In this document: positions 49,507 through 58,924 of the stretch, piece after piece
How positions within the stretch are numbered: position 1 is the stretch's first letter
Layout of the letters: each line of letters begins with the position of its first letter
From: Pseudoblastomonas marina
GTDB lineage: Bacteria > Pseudomonadota > Alphaproteobacteria > Sphingomonadales > Sphingomonadaceae
DNA length: 64,000 bases
Assembly: GCF_014641655.1 (NCBI RefSeq)
Contig: NZ_BMID01000001.1
Location: forward strand, 980,402-1,044,401
Direction: 5' to 3'
Made by a program: the position numbers and the translations under genes
Notes under the pieces: model-generated
The model's database searches: none
What the model saw: the letters and a program-made list of their open reading frames with translations, nothing else
What the model was told of the DNA's origin: nothing

Positions 49507-49724
49507 GAGTGTCCGGGAGCAAGTCCTGCCCCAAATGCGGGCGCAAGATGGAGACCGGTTTCGTGATCGACGCGGGTGATTATTCCGCCCCGACGACCCC
49601 GTTCTGGCATCCGGGCGAGCCCGACAAGCGCTGGTACGGGCTCAAGATCGACAAGCGGGCGCGCAAGCCGGTCGAGACCTGGCGCTGCACCTCGTGCCAC
49701 TATCTCGAAAGCTACGCCCCATGA
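49503..49724 (+). CDS. Small zinc-ribbon protein
   Basis: A roughly 73-residue protein with two CxxC knuckles, SCPKCGRKM and RCTSCHYLES, spaced as a zinc ribbon, resembling DUF6487-type proteins. Start is a TTG at 49503 inside the ligase stop (TTGA) or a GTG at 49509. Its stop overlaps the next gene in an ATGA junction, which supports a genuine small gene between two larger ones. Confidence 0.7.
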   Translation: MRVSGSKSCPKCGRKMETGFVIDAGDYSAPTTPFWHPGEPDKRWYGLKIDKRARKPVETWRCTSCHYLESYAP

Positions 49725-50149
49725 GCCACGTCAATCCGAGCGAAGCGAACTTCCGGGCTTTCAAGGACCTGCCGCGGGATACGCCGATCCAGATGCTCAA
49801 CCTCGTGCGTTTTCGCAGCAAGGCCGAATATCCGGAGGGGCACGAGCTTCACGGCAAGGGCTGGACCGGCGACGAAGCCTACGCCGAATACGGCCGGGCC
49901 AGCGGCCCGATTTTTGCGCGCGTCGGCGGGAAAATCGTCTGGCGCGGACGCTACGAGACGGTGGTGACGGGGCCGGACGACGAGCATTGGGACGCAGCCT
50001 TCATAGCCGAATACCCCGATGCCGGGGCCTTTTTCGAGATGATCAAGGACCCCGACTACCAGGAGGCAGTGGTCAACCGCACCGCCGCGGTCGAGGACAG
50101 CCGCCTGATCCGCTTCGGCAAGATCGAGGGCGGAGAGGGATTCGCCTAG
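49721..50149 (+). CDS. DUF1330 domain protein
   Basis: A 142-residue protein with the dimeric alpha/beta-barrel-type DUF1330 pattern: IQMLNLVRFRSKAEY, a middle GPIFARVGGKIVWRGRYETVV, and the end DPDYQEAVVNRTAAVEDSRLI. Function is unknown, though related folds include small monooxygenases. It overlaps the zinc-ribbon gene by four bases. Confidence 0.82.
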   Translation: MSHVNPSEANFRAFKDLPRDTPIQMLNLVRFRSKAEYPEGHELHGKGWTGDEAYAEYGRASGPIFARVGGKIVWRGRYETVVTGPDDEHWDAAFIAEYPDAGAFFEMIKDPDYQEAVVNRTAAVEDSRLIRFGKIEGGEGFA

Positions 50150-50233
50150 CGAAGGTCACGGAACAATTCGGTTTTTCTGCTCGTTGCCTGCGAAACGAGG
50201 GAGCGAAGAACTATCCGGGACTGGTACTGGGCA

Positions 50234-50704
50234 TTGGGAGCATTCATCGGCGTCGCGCTATTCGGCGTCGGCGCGCGAGAGGCGATCGGTACGATCTACA
50301 GTTCGGGCGAGGCGGTGGTGCTGCTCGAGGCGCTGGCCCGCTCGGGACTCTATCTCGGCTCCGCCAGCGCGACGGCCTCGGCGACCACGCTCGCACTGAT
50401 GCTGACGCTGATCAGCCTGATCCGCCAGTCCGATTCCGAATTCAACGACGAGGCCTATCGCAATATCGAGCGGATCGCGGGTCTCTCCACGACCTCACTG
50501 TTCATCAGCCTGTTGCTTTTGCTGGCGCTGGTGCTGCCGGTCGGCGAGTTCGAGGACTTGCCCGCCGATTGGTATCCGATGCTCTATGACGGGCTGTTTG
50601 CGATGACGGTGGCGGTGGTCGCGCTGCTCGCCGCCACGGTGATGATGCTCTACCGCACCGTGCGGCGGGTGATTGCCCGGATCACGCCCGGTGAGGAAGT
50701 CTGA
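50234..50704 (+). CDS. Membrane protein of unknown function
   Basis: A protein of about 156 residues with four hydrophobic segments (residues 2-20, 38-62, 84-105 and 121-142). No ATG or GTG lies upstream in frame, so the TTG at 50234 is a provisional start; the open frame itself runs back to 50150 and codes a plausible RDWYWALGAF lead-in. Either the start is an unusual codon or the true start has been lost. Confidence 0.6.
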   Translation: MGAFIGVALFGVGAREAIGTIYSSGEAVVLLEALARSGLYLGSASATASATTLALMLTLISLIRQSDSEFNDEAYRNIERIAGLSTTSLFISLLLLLALVLPVGEFEDLPADWYPMLYDGLFAMTVAVVALLAATVMMLYRTVRRVIARITPGEEV

Positions 50705-50773
50705 AGCACCGGTTTTGCGTTTTTCCCACGTTCGCCTAAACCGGGTCGAGAGGGAAACAGGGGTCGCAATTCG

Positions 50774-51400
50774 ATGAAGAAACTCGTGCTTTGCGCCATG
50801 GCCGCGTTCCCGACGCTGGCCGGAACCACCGCTCATGCGGACGATGTCGCTGCCGACATCCGAATGTCGCCAGCATCGCTCGCCTATGCCTACGGCTATG
50901 CCTCGTGCGTGTTCGACGAGCGTGGCGGACCCGCGGAGGAGCGGATCGAGAATTGTCGTGAATTCGGCGAGGCGATCAGCGAGGGCTCGCGCGACCTGCT
51001 GGCCGACTGGCATCGTCGCGAAGTGCTCAAGCGGCAGCGCGAGATGGAGCGGGCTTTCGGTCGGCTCGAAGCCGAAGCGCTGCTCGCCGAGAAGCAGAAC
51101 AAGCGCATACCGCAGCAGATCATCCGCCTGCTCGGCTGCTATGCCGAGACGATCACCGCGCAGGAGAATTTCGCGCGAGGGGTATCGATCGATTTCGACC
51201 TGGCCGAGGGCACCTGCCGCAATGCGATCTTCGGGATCGACGGCTACAAGACCGAGGCTGCGGCGCTGCTGCACCGGCGGCTGCGGGTGGGGACCCGTTA
51301 TATCAATGTCGTCGGTGCGATCATTCCCGAGATCGAGTTCCGCTATGGCCTGATGGATTTGAAGCGGTTGCCCGATGCGTCGAATACGGTCGAAGGATAG
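50774..51400 (+). CDS. Exported hypothetical protein
   Basis: A 208-residue protein with a signal peptide (MKKLVLCAMAAFPTLAGTTAHA, cleaved near residue 22) and a helical, charged mature part. Cysteines in YASCVFDE, ENCREF, LGCYAET and EGTCRNA suggest two disulphides. No family recognised. A GAGAGGGA sequence precedes the ATG. Confidence 0.65.
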   Translation: MKKLVLCAMAAFPTLAGTTAHADDVAADIRMSPASLAYAYGYASCVFDERGGPAEERIENCREFGEAISEGSRDLLADWHRREVLKRQREMERAFGRLEAEALLAEKQNKRIPQQIIRLLGCYAETITAQENFARGVSIDFDLAEGTCRNAIFGIDGYKTEAAALLHRRLRVGTRYINVVGAIIPEIEFRYGLMDLKRLPDASNTVEG

Positions 51401-51523
51401 GGTACCCGGGTCATTCTTCGCCGTAGAAGTAACCGAAGAAGCGCTCGGCCGAAATTCTCGCGGTAATTTTAAGTGTTGATCGCCTCCAGAACCCGTACGC
51501 CGACCTCCAAGGCTCCGGGGCGG

Positions 51524-52615
51524 TTACAGCAGGCGCATCTGGCCGCCAACTTCGGGTGCCCGGAACTGCGAGCAGTCGAGCTCGAACCTGTCCGGACCCA
51601 GCCCGGCGCGCTTGCAGGCGAGCTTGAACCGTGCGCGGAACAGATCGGCCCATACGCCCTGAGGGCGTATGCGGCTGAAAAAGCCCGGATCGTTGTCCTT
51701 CCCGTTGCGGATCGAGCGGACGATATTCATGACCTTGCCCGCGCGGTCGGGGAAGTGGACCTCGAGCCATTCGCGGAACAGCGGGGCGACCTCGTGCGGC
51801 AGTCGCAGCGCGATCCAACCCGCCGAGCGCACGCCGAGCGCGGCGGCCTGCGCGACGATGCTTTCCATGAATTCGTCGGTGATCGCCGGGATCACCGGCG
51901 CGATCGAGACATGGCTCGGCACCCCGGCCTCGACCAGCCTGCCAAGTGCCGCGAGTCGCTTCGCCGGGGCACCGGCGCGCGGCTCGAGCAGGGTGGAAAG
52001 TCTTGGATCGAGGCTCGTCACCGACAGCGCGACCGCGACGAGGCGGTGCGTTGCCATCTCGGACAGCAGATCGAGATCGTCGAGCACCCGGTCGGACTTG
52101 GTGGTGATCGTGACCGGGTGGCGCGCTTCGAGGCATATCTCGAGCACTTGCCGCGTGATCCGGTAGTCGCGCTCGATCGGTTGGTAGGGATCGGTGTTGG
52201 TCCCCATCGCGATCGGCAGGGGCACGTAGTTCGGCTTGGCGAGAGTCGCGCGCAGAAGGTCCGGCGCATCCGGCTTGGCAAACAGTCGCGTCTCGAAATC
52301 GAGCCCTGGCGAGAGATCGTGATAGGCGTGGGTGGGCCGTGCGAAGCAGTAGACGCAGCCATGTTCGCAGCCACGATAGGCGTTGATCGAGCGATCGAAC
52401 GGGATGTCGGGCGAGCGGTTGAAGCTGAGGATCGACTTGGGCCGTTCCTCGGTCACGCTGGTGCGCAGCTTTACCGGGGGACCGTCCAGCGTAGCGACGT
52501 GATCGCGCCAGTCCCCGTCCAGTTCACGCGTGGCGAGTCCGAACCGCGTCGGTACGTTTGCGCTCTGCGCGCCGCGTCCATGCACGCGTTCGGGGGGAGG
52601 CTCCGGCGAGTCCAT
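51524..52615 (-). CDS. PA0069-family radical SAM protein
   Basis: A 363-residue radical S-adenosylmethionine enzyme. The cluster motif is CxxxCxxC in YRGCEHGCVYCFAR, preceded by SPDIPFDRSINAYRG, and the core barrel has TITTKSDRVLDDLD. The protein belongs to the PA0069 (spore photoproduct lyase-like) group, whose substrate is unknown. It appears to stand alone with its promoter in the short gap after 52615. Confidence 0.88.
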   Translation of the reverse strand: MDSPEPPPERVHGRGAQSANVPTRFGLATRELDGDWRDHVATLDGPPVKLRTSVTEERPKSILSFNRSPDIPFDRSINAYRGCEHGCVYCFARPTHAYHDLSPGLDFETRLFAKPDAPDLLRATLAKPNYVPLPIAMGTNTDPYQPIERDYRITRQVLEICLEARHPVTITTKSDRVLDDLDLLSEMATHRLVAVALSVTSLDPRLSTLLEPRAGAPAKRLAALGRLVEAGVPSHVSIAPVIPAITDEFMESIVAQAAALGVRSAGWIALRLPHEVAPLFREWLEVHFPDRAGKVMNIVRSIRNGKDNDPGFFSRIRPQGVWADLFRARFKLACKRAGLGPDRFELDCSQFRAPEVGGQMRLL

Positions 52616-52667
52616 CGCCTGAACATATCAGGAACAACTAGTCAAGTCACGCGCGATCTGCGCGTTT

Positions 52668-52898
52668 TCAGCCCTCGGGATCGAGCAGCTTGTGCAGCGG
52701 AACGACGACGTATTTCATCTCGGCATCGTCGACAGTGCGCTGGGCGTTGCCGCGCCAGGCGTCTTCCGCCGCATCGTAATCGCTGTAGACGCCCGCGACG
52801 TGCAGGCTCTCGGGATCGGCGAAGATCAGCTTGCGCGGATCGCTGACGCGACCACCCATGACGAGATAGAGGGTCTGCTTGGCGTTGGTTTCTTCCAT
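52668..52898 (-). CDS. DUF4170 protein
   Basis: A 76-residue soluble protein: LYLVMGGRVSDPRKLIFADPE, GVYSDYDAAEDAWRGNAQRTVDDAEM and YVVVPLHKLLDP are typical of the DUF4170 family, small conserved alphaproteobacterial proteins of unknown function. ATG 52898 gives the family length. A hairpin terminator separates it from the stress-type gene upstream. Confidence 0.82.
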   Translation of the reverse strand: MEETNAKQTLYLVMGGRVSDPRKLIFADPESLHVAGVYSDYDAAEDAWRGNAQRTVDDAEMKYVVVPLHKLLDPEG

Positions 52899-52933
52899 CG
52901 GGCCTTCCTGGATGCTTGCGCGCCACATAGCGA

Positions 52934-52966
52934 AAGGGGCGCGCGAGACAAGCCCGCGCGCCCCTT
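52934..52966. terminator. Strong hairpin terminator
   Basis: A perfect 12-base-pair stem (AAGGGGCGCGCG and CGCGCGCCCCTT) with a nine-base loop lies 20 bases after the stop of the minus-strand gene at 52987. On the minus strand a short TTT follows, as expected for a factor-independent terminator. Confidence 0.7.
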
Positions 52967-52986
52967 CATCGCCGCGTTGCGGGCGT

Positions 52987-53469
52987 TCAGCGTCGCACTT
53001 TGGCGAACAGTGCGCGCGTCGTTTCGCGCGCGTTCTCGAGCGCGGCCTGGCCGATCCGTTCGGCTTCGCGGGCGAGATCGCTCGCGCCGTCGGATACCGT
53101 GCCGCCGAATTCGCCGATCCGGTCCTTCGCCTCGGCCCCGGCTTCGCCGGCACTGTCGAGCGCGCGATTGCCGTAGAGCAGCGCGCCTTCGGCGGCGAGC
53201 GCGCCCCACGAGAGCGCGCGCTTGCCGAGTGCGCGGGCGGTCTTGGGCTTGAGCAGCGCGGCGATCAGCACGCCCGCGGCGAGGCCGCCGGCGACGGTGA
53301 GCACCGGATGCTGCTTGGCAAAGCCTTTCGCATCGTTGCCGAGCTCGCGCGCCTTGGCGCCGTAATCGGTTTCGCTTTGGCGCTCGGCGAGCGCTTCCTT
53401 TTCGAGACGTTCCTGCGAGGCCGCGATCTTTTCGCGGATCCGCTTACGCTTTTCGTCACTGACGGTCAT
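52987..53469 (-). CDS. YqjD/ElaB-like (DUF883-type) membrane protein
   Basis: A 160-residue protein with a charged helical N-terminus (RKRIREKIAASQERLEKEALAERQ), a hydrophobic segment at about residues 55-75 (HPVLTVAGGLAAGVLIAALL) and a helical tail. The plan resembles YqjD/ElaB proteins, inner-membrane proteins made in stationary phase in E. coli. Its own promoter fits the EcfG stress sigma consensus. Family call is by architecture only. Confidence 0.68.
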   Translation of the reverse strand: MTVSDEKRKRIREKIAASQERLEKEALAERQSETDYGAKARELGNDAKGFAKQHPVLTVAGGLAAGVLIAALLKPKTARALGKRALSWGALAAEGALLYGNRALDSAGEAGAEAKDRIGEFGGTVSDGASDLAREAERIGQAALENARETTRALFAKVRR

Positions 53470-53498
53470 AAATCCTCCGGAGATGGGTTTGTATGGGC

Positions 53499-53524
53499 AA
53501 CGCTTCGGGGGAGGGTCGCGTTCC
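53499..53524 (-). promoter_or_regulatory. EcfG-type general stress promoter
   Basis: On the minus strand the sequence reads GGAAC (53524-53520), 17 bases, CGTT (53502-53499), exactly the consensus for the alphaproteobacterial general stress sigma factor EcfG. It would give a start point about 23 bases before the ATG at 53469. Confidence 0.72.
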
Positions 53525-53538
53525 GGCCTTTTGGCCTG

Positions 53539-53832
53539 CTAGTCGCGCTCTTCGGTCTCGTCCCATCCCAGCAACCGCCCGATCGGTCCGCGCGCGAGCC
53601 ACAAGACCAGTGCGGCGACCACGCCGCCGACCACCGCCTTGTTCTCCTCGGCCATCTGGATCACCTCTTCGCCGAGCTCGGCCGCCTCTTCGGAGACCGT
53701 ATCGGCGATCCGTCCGCCGACCCCGCGCGCGGCGAGGTCCGCCTTGACGCGGTGATAGTCGGCGAGCGCGATCGCCTTCGCGGCGTCGCGCGCGAGCTTG
53801 TCTTCGGCAAGTCGATCCCGCAACGCGCTCAT
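53539..53832 (-). CDS. Small membrane-associated protein
   Basis: A 97-residue protein: a helical, charged N-terminal two-thirds (LARDAAKAIALADYHRVKADLAA) and one hydrophobic segment (about residues 66-83, AVVGGVVAALVLWLA). No family recognised. Its start overlaps the stop of the holin-like gene by four bases, making it the last gene of a three-gene operon. Confidence 0.65.
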   Translation of the reverse strand: MSALRDRLAEDKLARDAAKAIALADYHRVKADLAARGVGGRIADTVSEEAAELGEEVIQMAEENKAVVGGVVAALVLWLARGPIGRLLGWDETEERD

Positions 53833-54242
53833 CCCTCGTCTTTCTGCTTTTTTTCCTTCTCGCTCGCGCCCATCGCGTCCTTGATCTGGCGGAAGCCGCG
53901 CAGCATGCGGAGGAACAGGAGTCCGGCGGCGAGCGTCCAGAACAGCACCACGATGCCGATCGCGAGCCAGATCCCGACGAGCGAATCGAGCGCGAGTACC
54001 GCGCCCACCGACAGCGTGATCAGCGCAATGACGAGAAAGACCGCGCCGAGAAGTCCCTTGAGCGCGGCCTGCGAAAGGTGGTCGACCACGAATTGCGCGC
54101 GGGTCGACTGGTAGGCGAGTTCGGCTTCGACATAGGTCTTGCCGTCGTCGAACAGCTGGTGGACGTCATCCACCAGCGAACGCTCGGCAGGGCTGCCGGG
54201 CGTCTTCTCGTTGCGAACGAGGGGAGGGGGGCTCTCCGTCAT
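53829..54242 (-). CDS. Phage holin-family (PF07332-type) envelope protein
   Basis: A 137-residue protein with two long membrane spans (about residues 61-84 and 91-112) flanked by charged ends. The start region SLVDDVHQLFDDGKTYVEAELAYQ resembles the chromosomally encoded holin-like family (Phage_holin_3_6). There are no phage genes around it, so it is a host envelope protein. It is the middle gene of the EcfG-controlled operon. Confidence 0.75.
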   Translation of the reverse strand: MTESPPPLVRNEKTPGSPAERSLVDDVHQLFDDGKTYVEAELAYQSTRAQFVVDHLSQAALKGLLGAVFLVIALITLSVGAVLALDSLVGIWLAIGIVVLFWTLAAGLLFLRMLRGFRQIKDAMGASEKEKKQKDEG

Positions 54243-54273
54243 GACTGGCGAAAAGCCCCCTTGGTCTGGAATG

Positions 54274-54837
54274 TCAACGGCGCAGCAGGCGCGCGAAGGC
54301 ATAACCCACGATTGCGGCGATGCCGACCGCGGTGCCCGGGCTCTTGCGGACGAATTCGCGTGCATCTTCGCCGAGCTCCTCGAGCTCCTTGGCGCGCAGC
54401 TTGTCCGCATTGGACTGGAGCCCGCGTGCAGCCTTGCGTGCGTAGTCGCCGTATTCGACGCCGAACCGCTCGTCGATCTGCGCGGCGGTGTCGTCGATCG
54501 TCTTGCTCAGCGAGAGCAGGGCGTCCGACGCCTTGTCCTTGCCGTCGCGGGCAAGGTCCACGGCGTAGGTCTTCGCTTCGGCGCTGTAGCCCTTGGCGTC
54601 GGCGACCAGCTGATCGCCCTGCGTCCGGGCCCTGCCGCTGTATTCGCCGGCGCGGACCTTGGCTTCGTCGCGCAGCAGCGCGGCACCGGCCTTGGCCTCG
54701 TCGACCGCTGCGGAGAAGCGCGATTTCGCCTGTTCGGTGTTGCTTGCCGCGGGCGTCGCGGCGGTGGTCTTCTTGGCCGGCGCCTTCTTGCGCGCGGCGG
54801 TTTTCTTGGTGGTCGGTTTCTTCTCGTCGGCCATCAT
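54274..54837 (-). CDS. Lysine-rich, YqjD-like protein
   Basis: A 187-residue protein with a Lys/Ala-rich N-terminus (KKPTTKKTAARKKAPAKKTT, histone-like), a long predicted helix, and a C-terminal hydrophobic segment (SPGTAVGIAAIVGYAFARLLRR). This resembles DUF883/YqjD proteins, which tether to the membrane through the C-terminus and can bind ribosomes or nucleic acid. It is the first gene behind a GGAAC-N16-CGTT promoter. Confidence 0.7.
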   Translation of the reverse strand: MMADEKKPTTKKTAARKKAPAKKTTAATPAASNTEQAKSRFSAAVDEAKAGAALLRDEAKVRAGEYSGRARTQGDQLVADAKGYSAEAKTYAVDLARDGKDKASDALLSLSKTIDDTAAQIDERFGVEYGDYARKAARGLQSNADKLRAKELEELGEDAREFVRKSPGTAVGIAAIVGYAFARLLRR

Positions 54838-54911
54838 GTCGGTCCTTTCCCCTCAAGGGATTATATCCTGTTTCGGCGCAGCGCCATACGTTCCCGCGCC
54901 CTCACCGAACC

Positions 54912-54936
54912 AACGCGGCTTGCCTGCCAATGTTCC
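54912..54936 (-). promoter_or_regulatory. EcfG-type general stress promoter
   Basis: On the minus strand GGAAC (54936-54932), 16 bases, CGTT (54915-54912), a full match to the EcfG consensus GGAAC-N16/17-CGTT. Transcription would begin about 65-70 bases before the ATG at 54837. Confidence 0.72.
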
Positions 54937-54976
54937 GCCGCATAGGAGGCGCGCAAACACGTTGGTCTCGTCATGA

Positions 54977-56314
<1,338 letters not shown>

Positions 56315-56665
56315 TCAGCTTCGCAGGATCTTCTCCATCGCCTTGCCCTTGGCGATCTCGTCGACCAGCTTGTCGAGCTGGCGGACGTGGCGCTCGACCG
56401 GGTCCTCGATCTCCTCGACCCGGTAGCCGCAGATCACCCCGGTGATCTTGTCTCGGTTCGGGTTGAGGCGCGGGGCCTGAGCGAAGAAGGTCTCGAAATC
56501 GACGTCGCTGTCCAGCAGGTCGTGCAACTGTTCGACGCTGTAGCCGGTCAGCCAGGTAGTGACCCGTTCGACTTCCTGCGCGCTGCGGCCCTTGCGTTCG
56601 ACCTTGGCGACATACATCGGGTAGACCTTCGCCAGTTTCATCGTGTGAAACGACATTCTCGGCAT
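56315..56665 (-). CDS. DUF2200 protein
   Basis: A 116-residue soluble protein with the DUF2200 hallmark start MSFHTMKLAKVYPMYVAK and the segments TTWLTGYS and GVICGYRVEEIEDPV. Function is unknown. ATG 56665 yields the conserved MPRMSFHTM start; a longer frame reaches 56698. It ends one base after eno. Confidence 0.82.
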   Translation of the reverse strand: MPRMSFHTMKLAKVYPMYVAKVERKGRSAQEVERVTTWLTGYSVEQLHDLLDSDVDFETFFAQAPRLNPNRDKITGVICGYRVEEIEDPVERHVRQLDKLVDEIAKGKAMEKILRS

Positions 56666-56713
56666 GCTTCGTCTCCCCGATTGACCGTCGGCGCTCACCG
56701 ATCGCGCGGCGCG

Positions 56714-56986
56714 CTAGCTCGCGGCCTCATGCTTGCCGGAGTCTTCGCGGTTCTTCGGGTGGAACCAGTATTGCCAAACGCCCCAGGCATTGATGCCCAA
56801 TAGCACCGCGTTCATCGCGGCGAGCGGGATCGCGTTCTCCTTGAGGCCGATATAGATCCACATCGCCGCCACGACGCAGAACAGTATGAAGCCCCAGGCG
56901 GTCGCCCGGCGGCCCATGTCGAAGGCGATCATCGCTGCGGCGACGATGGTGCCGATCGAGGCGATCCATTCGAGCGGGCCGTTCAT
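56714..56986 (-). CDS. Small membrane protein paired with the 486-residue unknown
   Basis: A 90-residue protein with three hydrophobic segments (about residues 7-24, 30-48 and 51-72) and a charged C-terminus after WQYWFHPKNR. No family recognised. Its start overlaps the stop of the upstream 486-residue protein by four bases, so the two are co-translated and may work together. Confidence 0.65.
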   Translation of the reverse strand: MNGPLEWIASIGTIVAAAMIAFDMGRRATAWGFILFCVVAAMWIYIGLKENAIPLAAMNAVLLGINAWGVWQYWFHPKNREDSGKHEAAS

Positions 56987-58443
56987 ACGCGCCCGCCGCT
57001 TTTCAGGGTCAATTCGGTTCCGAACACCTGTTTCACCTTCCGCTCGATGGTGGCGAGTTCAACATGCTCAAACTTGCCGGTGAGCTTCGTCTTGAGATCG
57101 CGATACTGATCGTAATGACCGAGCAGCCGATAGGTGCCTTCGCCGTAGAGCTTGCCGAGCATCTTGCCGGTCATGAAGCTGCCCACGCTGGCAAGCGGGC
57201 CGAGTGTGACGCTGAGCGTCGCGCCGACCGCGTTGAACAGCGCCGAGCCCGCTTCGCCGGTGGCGAAATCGATCGCGGTGGTCTTGATCCGCTCCATCAA
57301 CGACGCGTTGTCGCGCCGCGCCTCCCTGTCGAACTTGCCCAGACGGTCGGAGAGGAAGCGCTCGATCCGCTCGTGCTCGGCATCGAGGTCCTCGTTGCCC
57401 AGCATCGCGACCCAGCCGCCCTCGGGCGGGGGCAGCTCGGTGGTGGTCTGCGAGAACTTGCGGAACAGCTGGCCGTAATCCGCGAAATCGGCTTGCGCGC
57501 GGGCGAGGATGTCCGCCGGGCTCTTCACGTCCCGCTGGAGGAAGGCGAACAGGCCGAGCGGGGGCAGGGCGAGGCGATAGCCGCTGTCGGCGGTCTGCTC
57601 CTCGATCAATTGGTGTGCGTCGGCCATCGCCGTTTCGCGGAAGTGACGCGAGACCGCTTCCTGAAATGTCAGCGCATGGAATTGCGACAGGCGCTGCCAA
57701 CGATCGGGCGGCACGTAGACATCCTGCCCGGCGAAGGCGAGCTGGCGGATGTAGGAAAAGCGGAAACGATTGACGAGCGTGCCCATCGCGAGGTCGCGAT
57801 CGATACCGTAGGTGTCAGGCAGGGCGAGCGCGGCGTCGATCGCCTCGACCCCGCAACCGCTGATCCCGGCTACGCATTTGCTTCCCGCGAAGCCTCCGTC
57901 GGCCCACGACTGGAATTCCTCGCTCTCCAGCCAGTGGTCGGTGCGATGGATGTGATCGCGTGCCTCGCGAAGCTTGGTGAAGAAGGTCTCCGACCTACCG
58001 GCAAACGGTTGGTCTAGCCCTTCGGCGGGCGATACCGCGCCGTTGGCGATCGCCGCGAGGGAGAGGTCGTCCAGCGCGCGGCCGGCCGAGGTGACCATGA
58101 AGCCCGTCTGCGCCGCGAGGTCGCGCGGCTGCACGGTGCCGAACAGCGTGCGATCGAAGTGGTTGTCGCGGACCAGCTCGTCGAGCTCTCCCTGGAGCTG
58201 CGCAACCTTCGCGGGCGGCAGCGTGCCGTCGAAGGAGATCTTGTTCGAGGTCAGCATCAGCTCGAGCACCCAAAGCGCCTCGAGCAGCTCGCCGAGCGAG
58301 ATCGGCTCCGCGCGGCTGCCGCGTTCGAGCGTGAACAGGCCGTGCGCGGTCTTGAGCGCGCGCTGGTTGACGCAGGATCCCCCGTCGAGCCGCTGCAGCG
58401 TCCCGTCGAGATCGACCGCGCGTGTCGTGTTGCCCCCCGCCAT
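56983..58443 (-). CDS. Unrecognised 486-residue protein
   Basis: A large, well-coded protein that matches no family I know. It has no signal peptide. The N-terminal third contains LGELLEALWVLELMLTSNKI and is helical; two cysteines close together lie in SKCVAGISGCGVEA; the middle is rich in aromatic and acidic residues; and near the C-terminus (about 405-440) a Gly/Ala-rich hydrophobic stretch (FNAVGATLSVTLGPLASV) could insert in or lie on a membrane. It heads a two-gene unit with a small membrane protein. Confidence 0.65.
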   Translation of the reverse strand: MAGGNTTRAVDLDGTLQRLDGGSCVNQRALKTAHGLFTLERGSRAEPISLGELLEALWVLELMLTSNKISFDGTLPPAKVAQLQGELDELVRDNHFDRTLFGTVQPRDLAAQTGFMVTSAGRALDDLSLAAIANGAVSPAEGLDQPFAGRSETFFTKLREARDHIHRTDHWLESEEFQSWADGGFAGSKCVAGISGCGVEAIDAALALPDTYGIDRDLAMGTLVNRFRFSYIRQLAFAGQDVYVPPDRWQRLSQFHALTFQEAVSRHFRETAMADAHQLIEEQTADSGYRLALPPLGLFAFLQRDVKSPADILARAQADFADYGQLFRKFSQTTTELPPPEGGWVAMLGNEDLDAEHERIERFLSDRLGKFDREARRDNASLMERIKTTAIDFATGEAGSALFNAVGATLSVTLGPLASVGSFMTGKMLGKLYGEGTYRLLGHYDQYRDLKTKLTGKFEHVELATIERKVKQVFGTELTLKSGGRV

Positions 58444-58499
58444 CGGGCGAGACTAGCGCGCCGGCGCGATCATGCAAATCGCGCCGGTATTCGACTGGC

Positions 58500-58922
58500 T
58501 CAGGCGGCGAACTTGTCGCGCAGTTCCAGCATCGCCATCGCCGCCTTCGCCGCTTCGCCGCCCTTGTCCTTGCGGTGCCTGTCGGCGCGGGCGAAGGCCT
58601 GCTTCTCGGTCTCGACGGTGATGATGCCGTTGCCGATCGCGATCCCGTCCATCGTCAGCGCCATGATCGCGCGCGCGCTTTCGCCGGCGACGATCTCGAA
58701 ATGGTAGGTCTCGCCGCGGATCACGCAGCCGATCGCGACGAAACCGTCGTAGCGCCCGCTGTCGAGCGCCAGCGCGATCGCGCCGGGGATTTCGAGCGCG
58801 CCGGGCACGGTGATGGTCTCGTGTTCGTGCCCGGCTTCTTCGAGCGCAGTGCGCGCGCCCTCGAGCAGCTGGTCGTTGATCGCGTCGTAGAAACGGGCTT
58901 CGACGATCAGGAATTTGGCCAT
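58500..58922 (-). CDS. ribH: 6,7-dimethyl-8-ribityllumazine synthase
   Basis: RibH condenses dihydroxybutanone phosphate with the pyrimidine intermediate to make lumazine, the riboflavin precursor. The 140-residue protein has [35 protein letters not shown] and the [14 protein letters not shown] phosphate-binding segment. It starts two bases after the ribB stop, so substrate-producing and substrate-using enzymes are made together. Confidence 0.95.
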   Translation of the reverse strand: MAKFLIVEARFYDAINDQLLEGARTALEEAGHEHETITVPGALEIPGAIALALDSGRYDGFVAIGCVIRGETYHFEIVAGESARAIMALTMDGIAIGNGIITVETEKQAFARADRHRKDKGGEAAKAAMAMLELRDKFAA

Positions 58923-58924
58923 GG

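Noticed and set aside
51414..51440. TTCTTCG/CGAAGAA inverted repeat between an exported-protein gene and the radical SAM gene
   Set aside because: Only seven-base arms with a 13-base loop and no T-run; too weak to call a terminator.
53829..54242. Holin-like gene as a sign of prophage
   Set aside because: No other phage gene is near, and its neighbours are YqjD-like stress proteins under an EcfG promoter.
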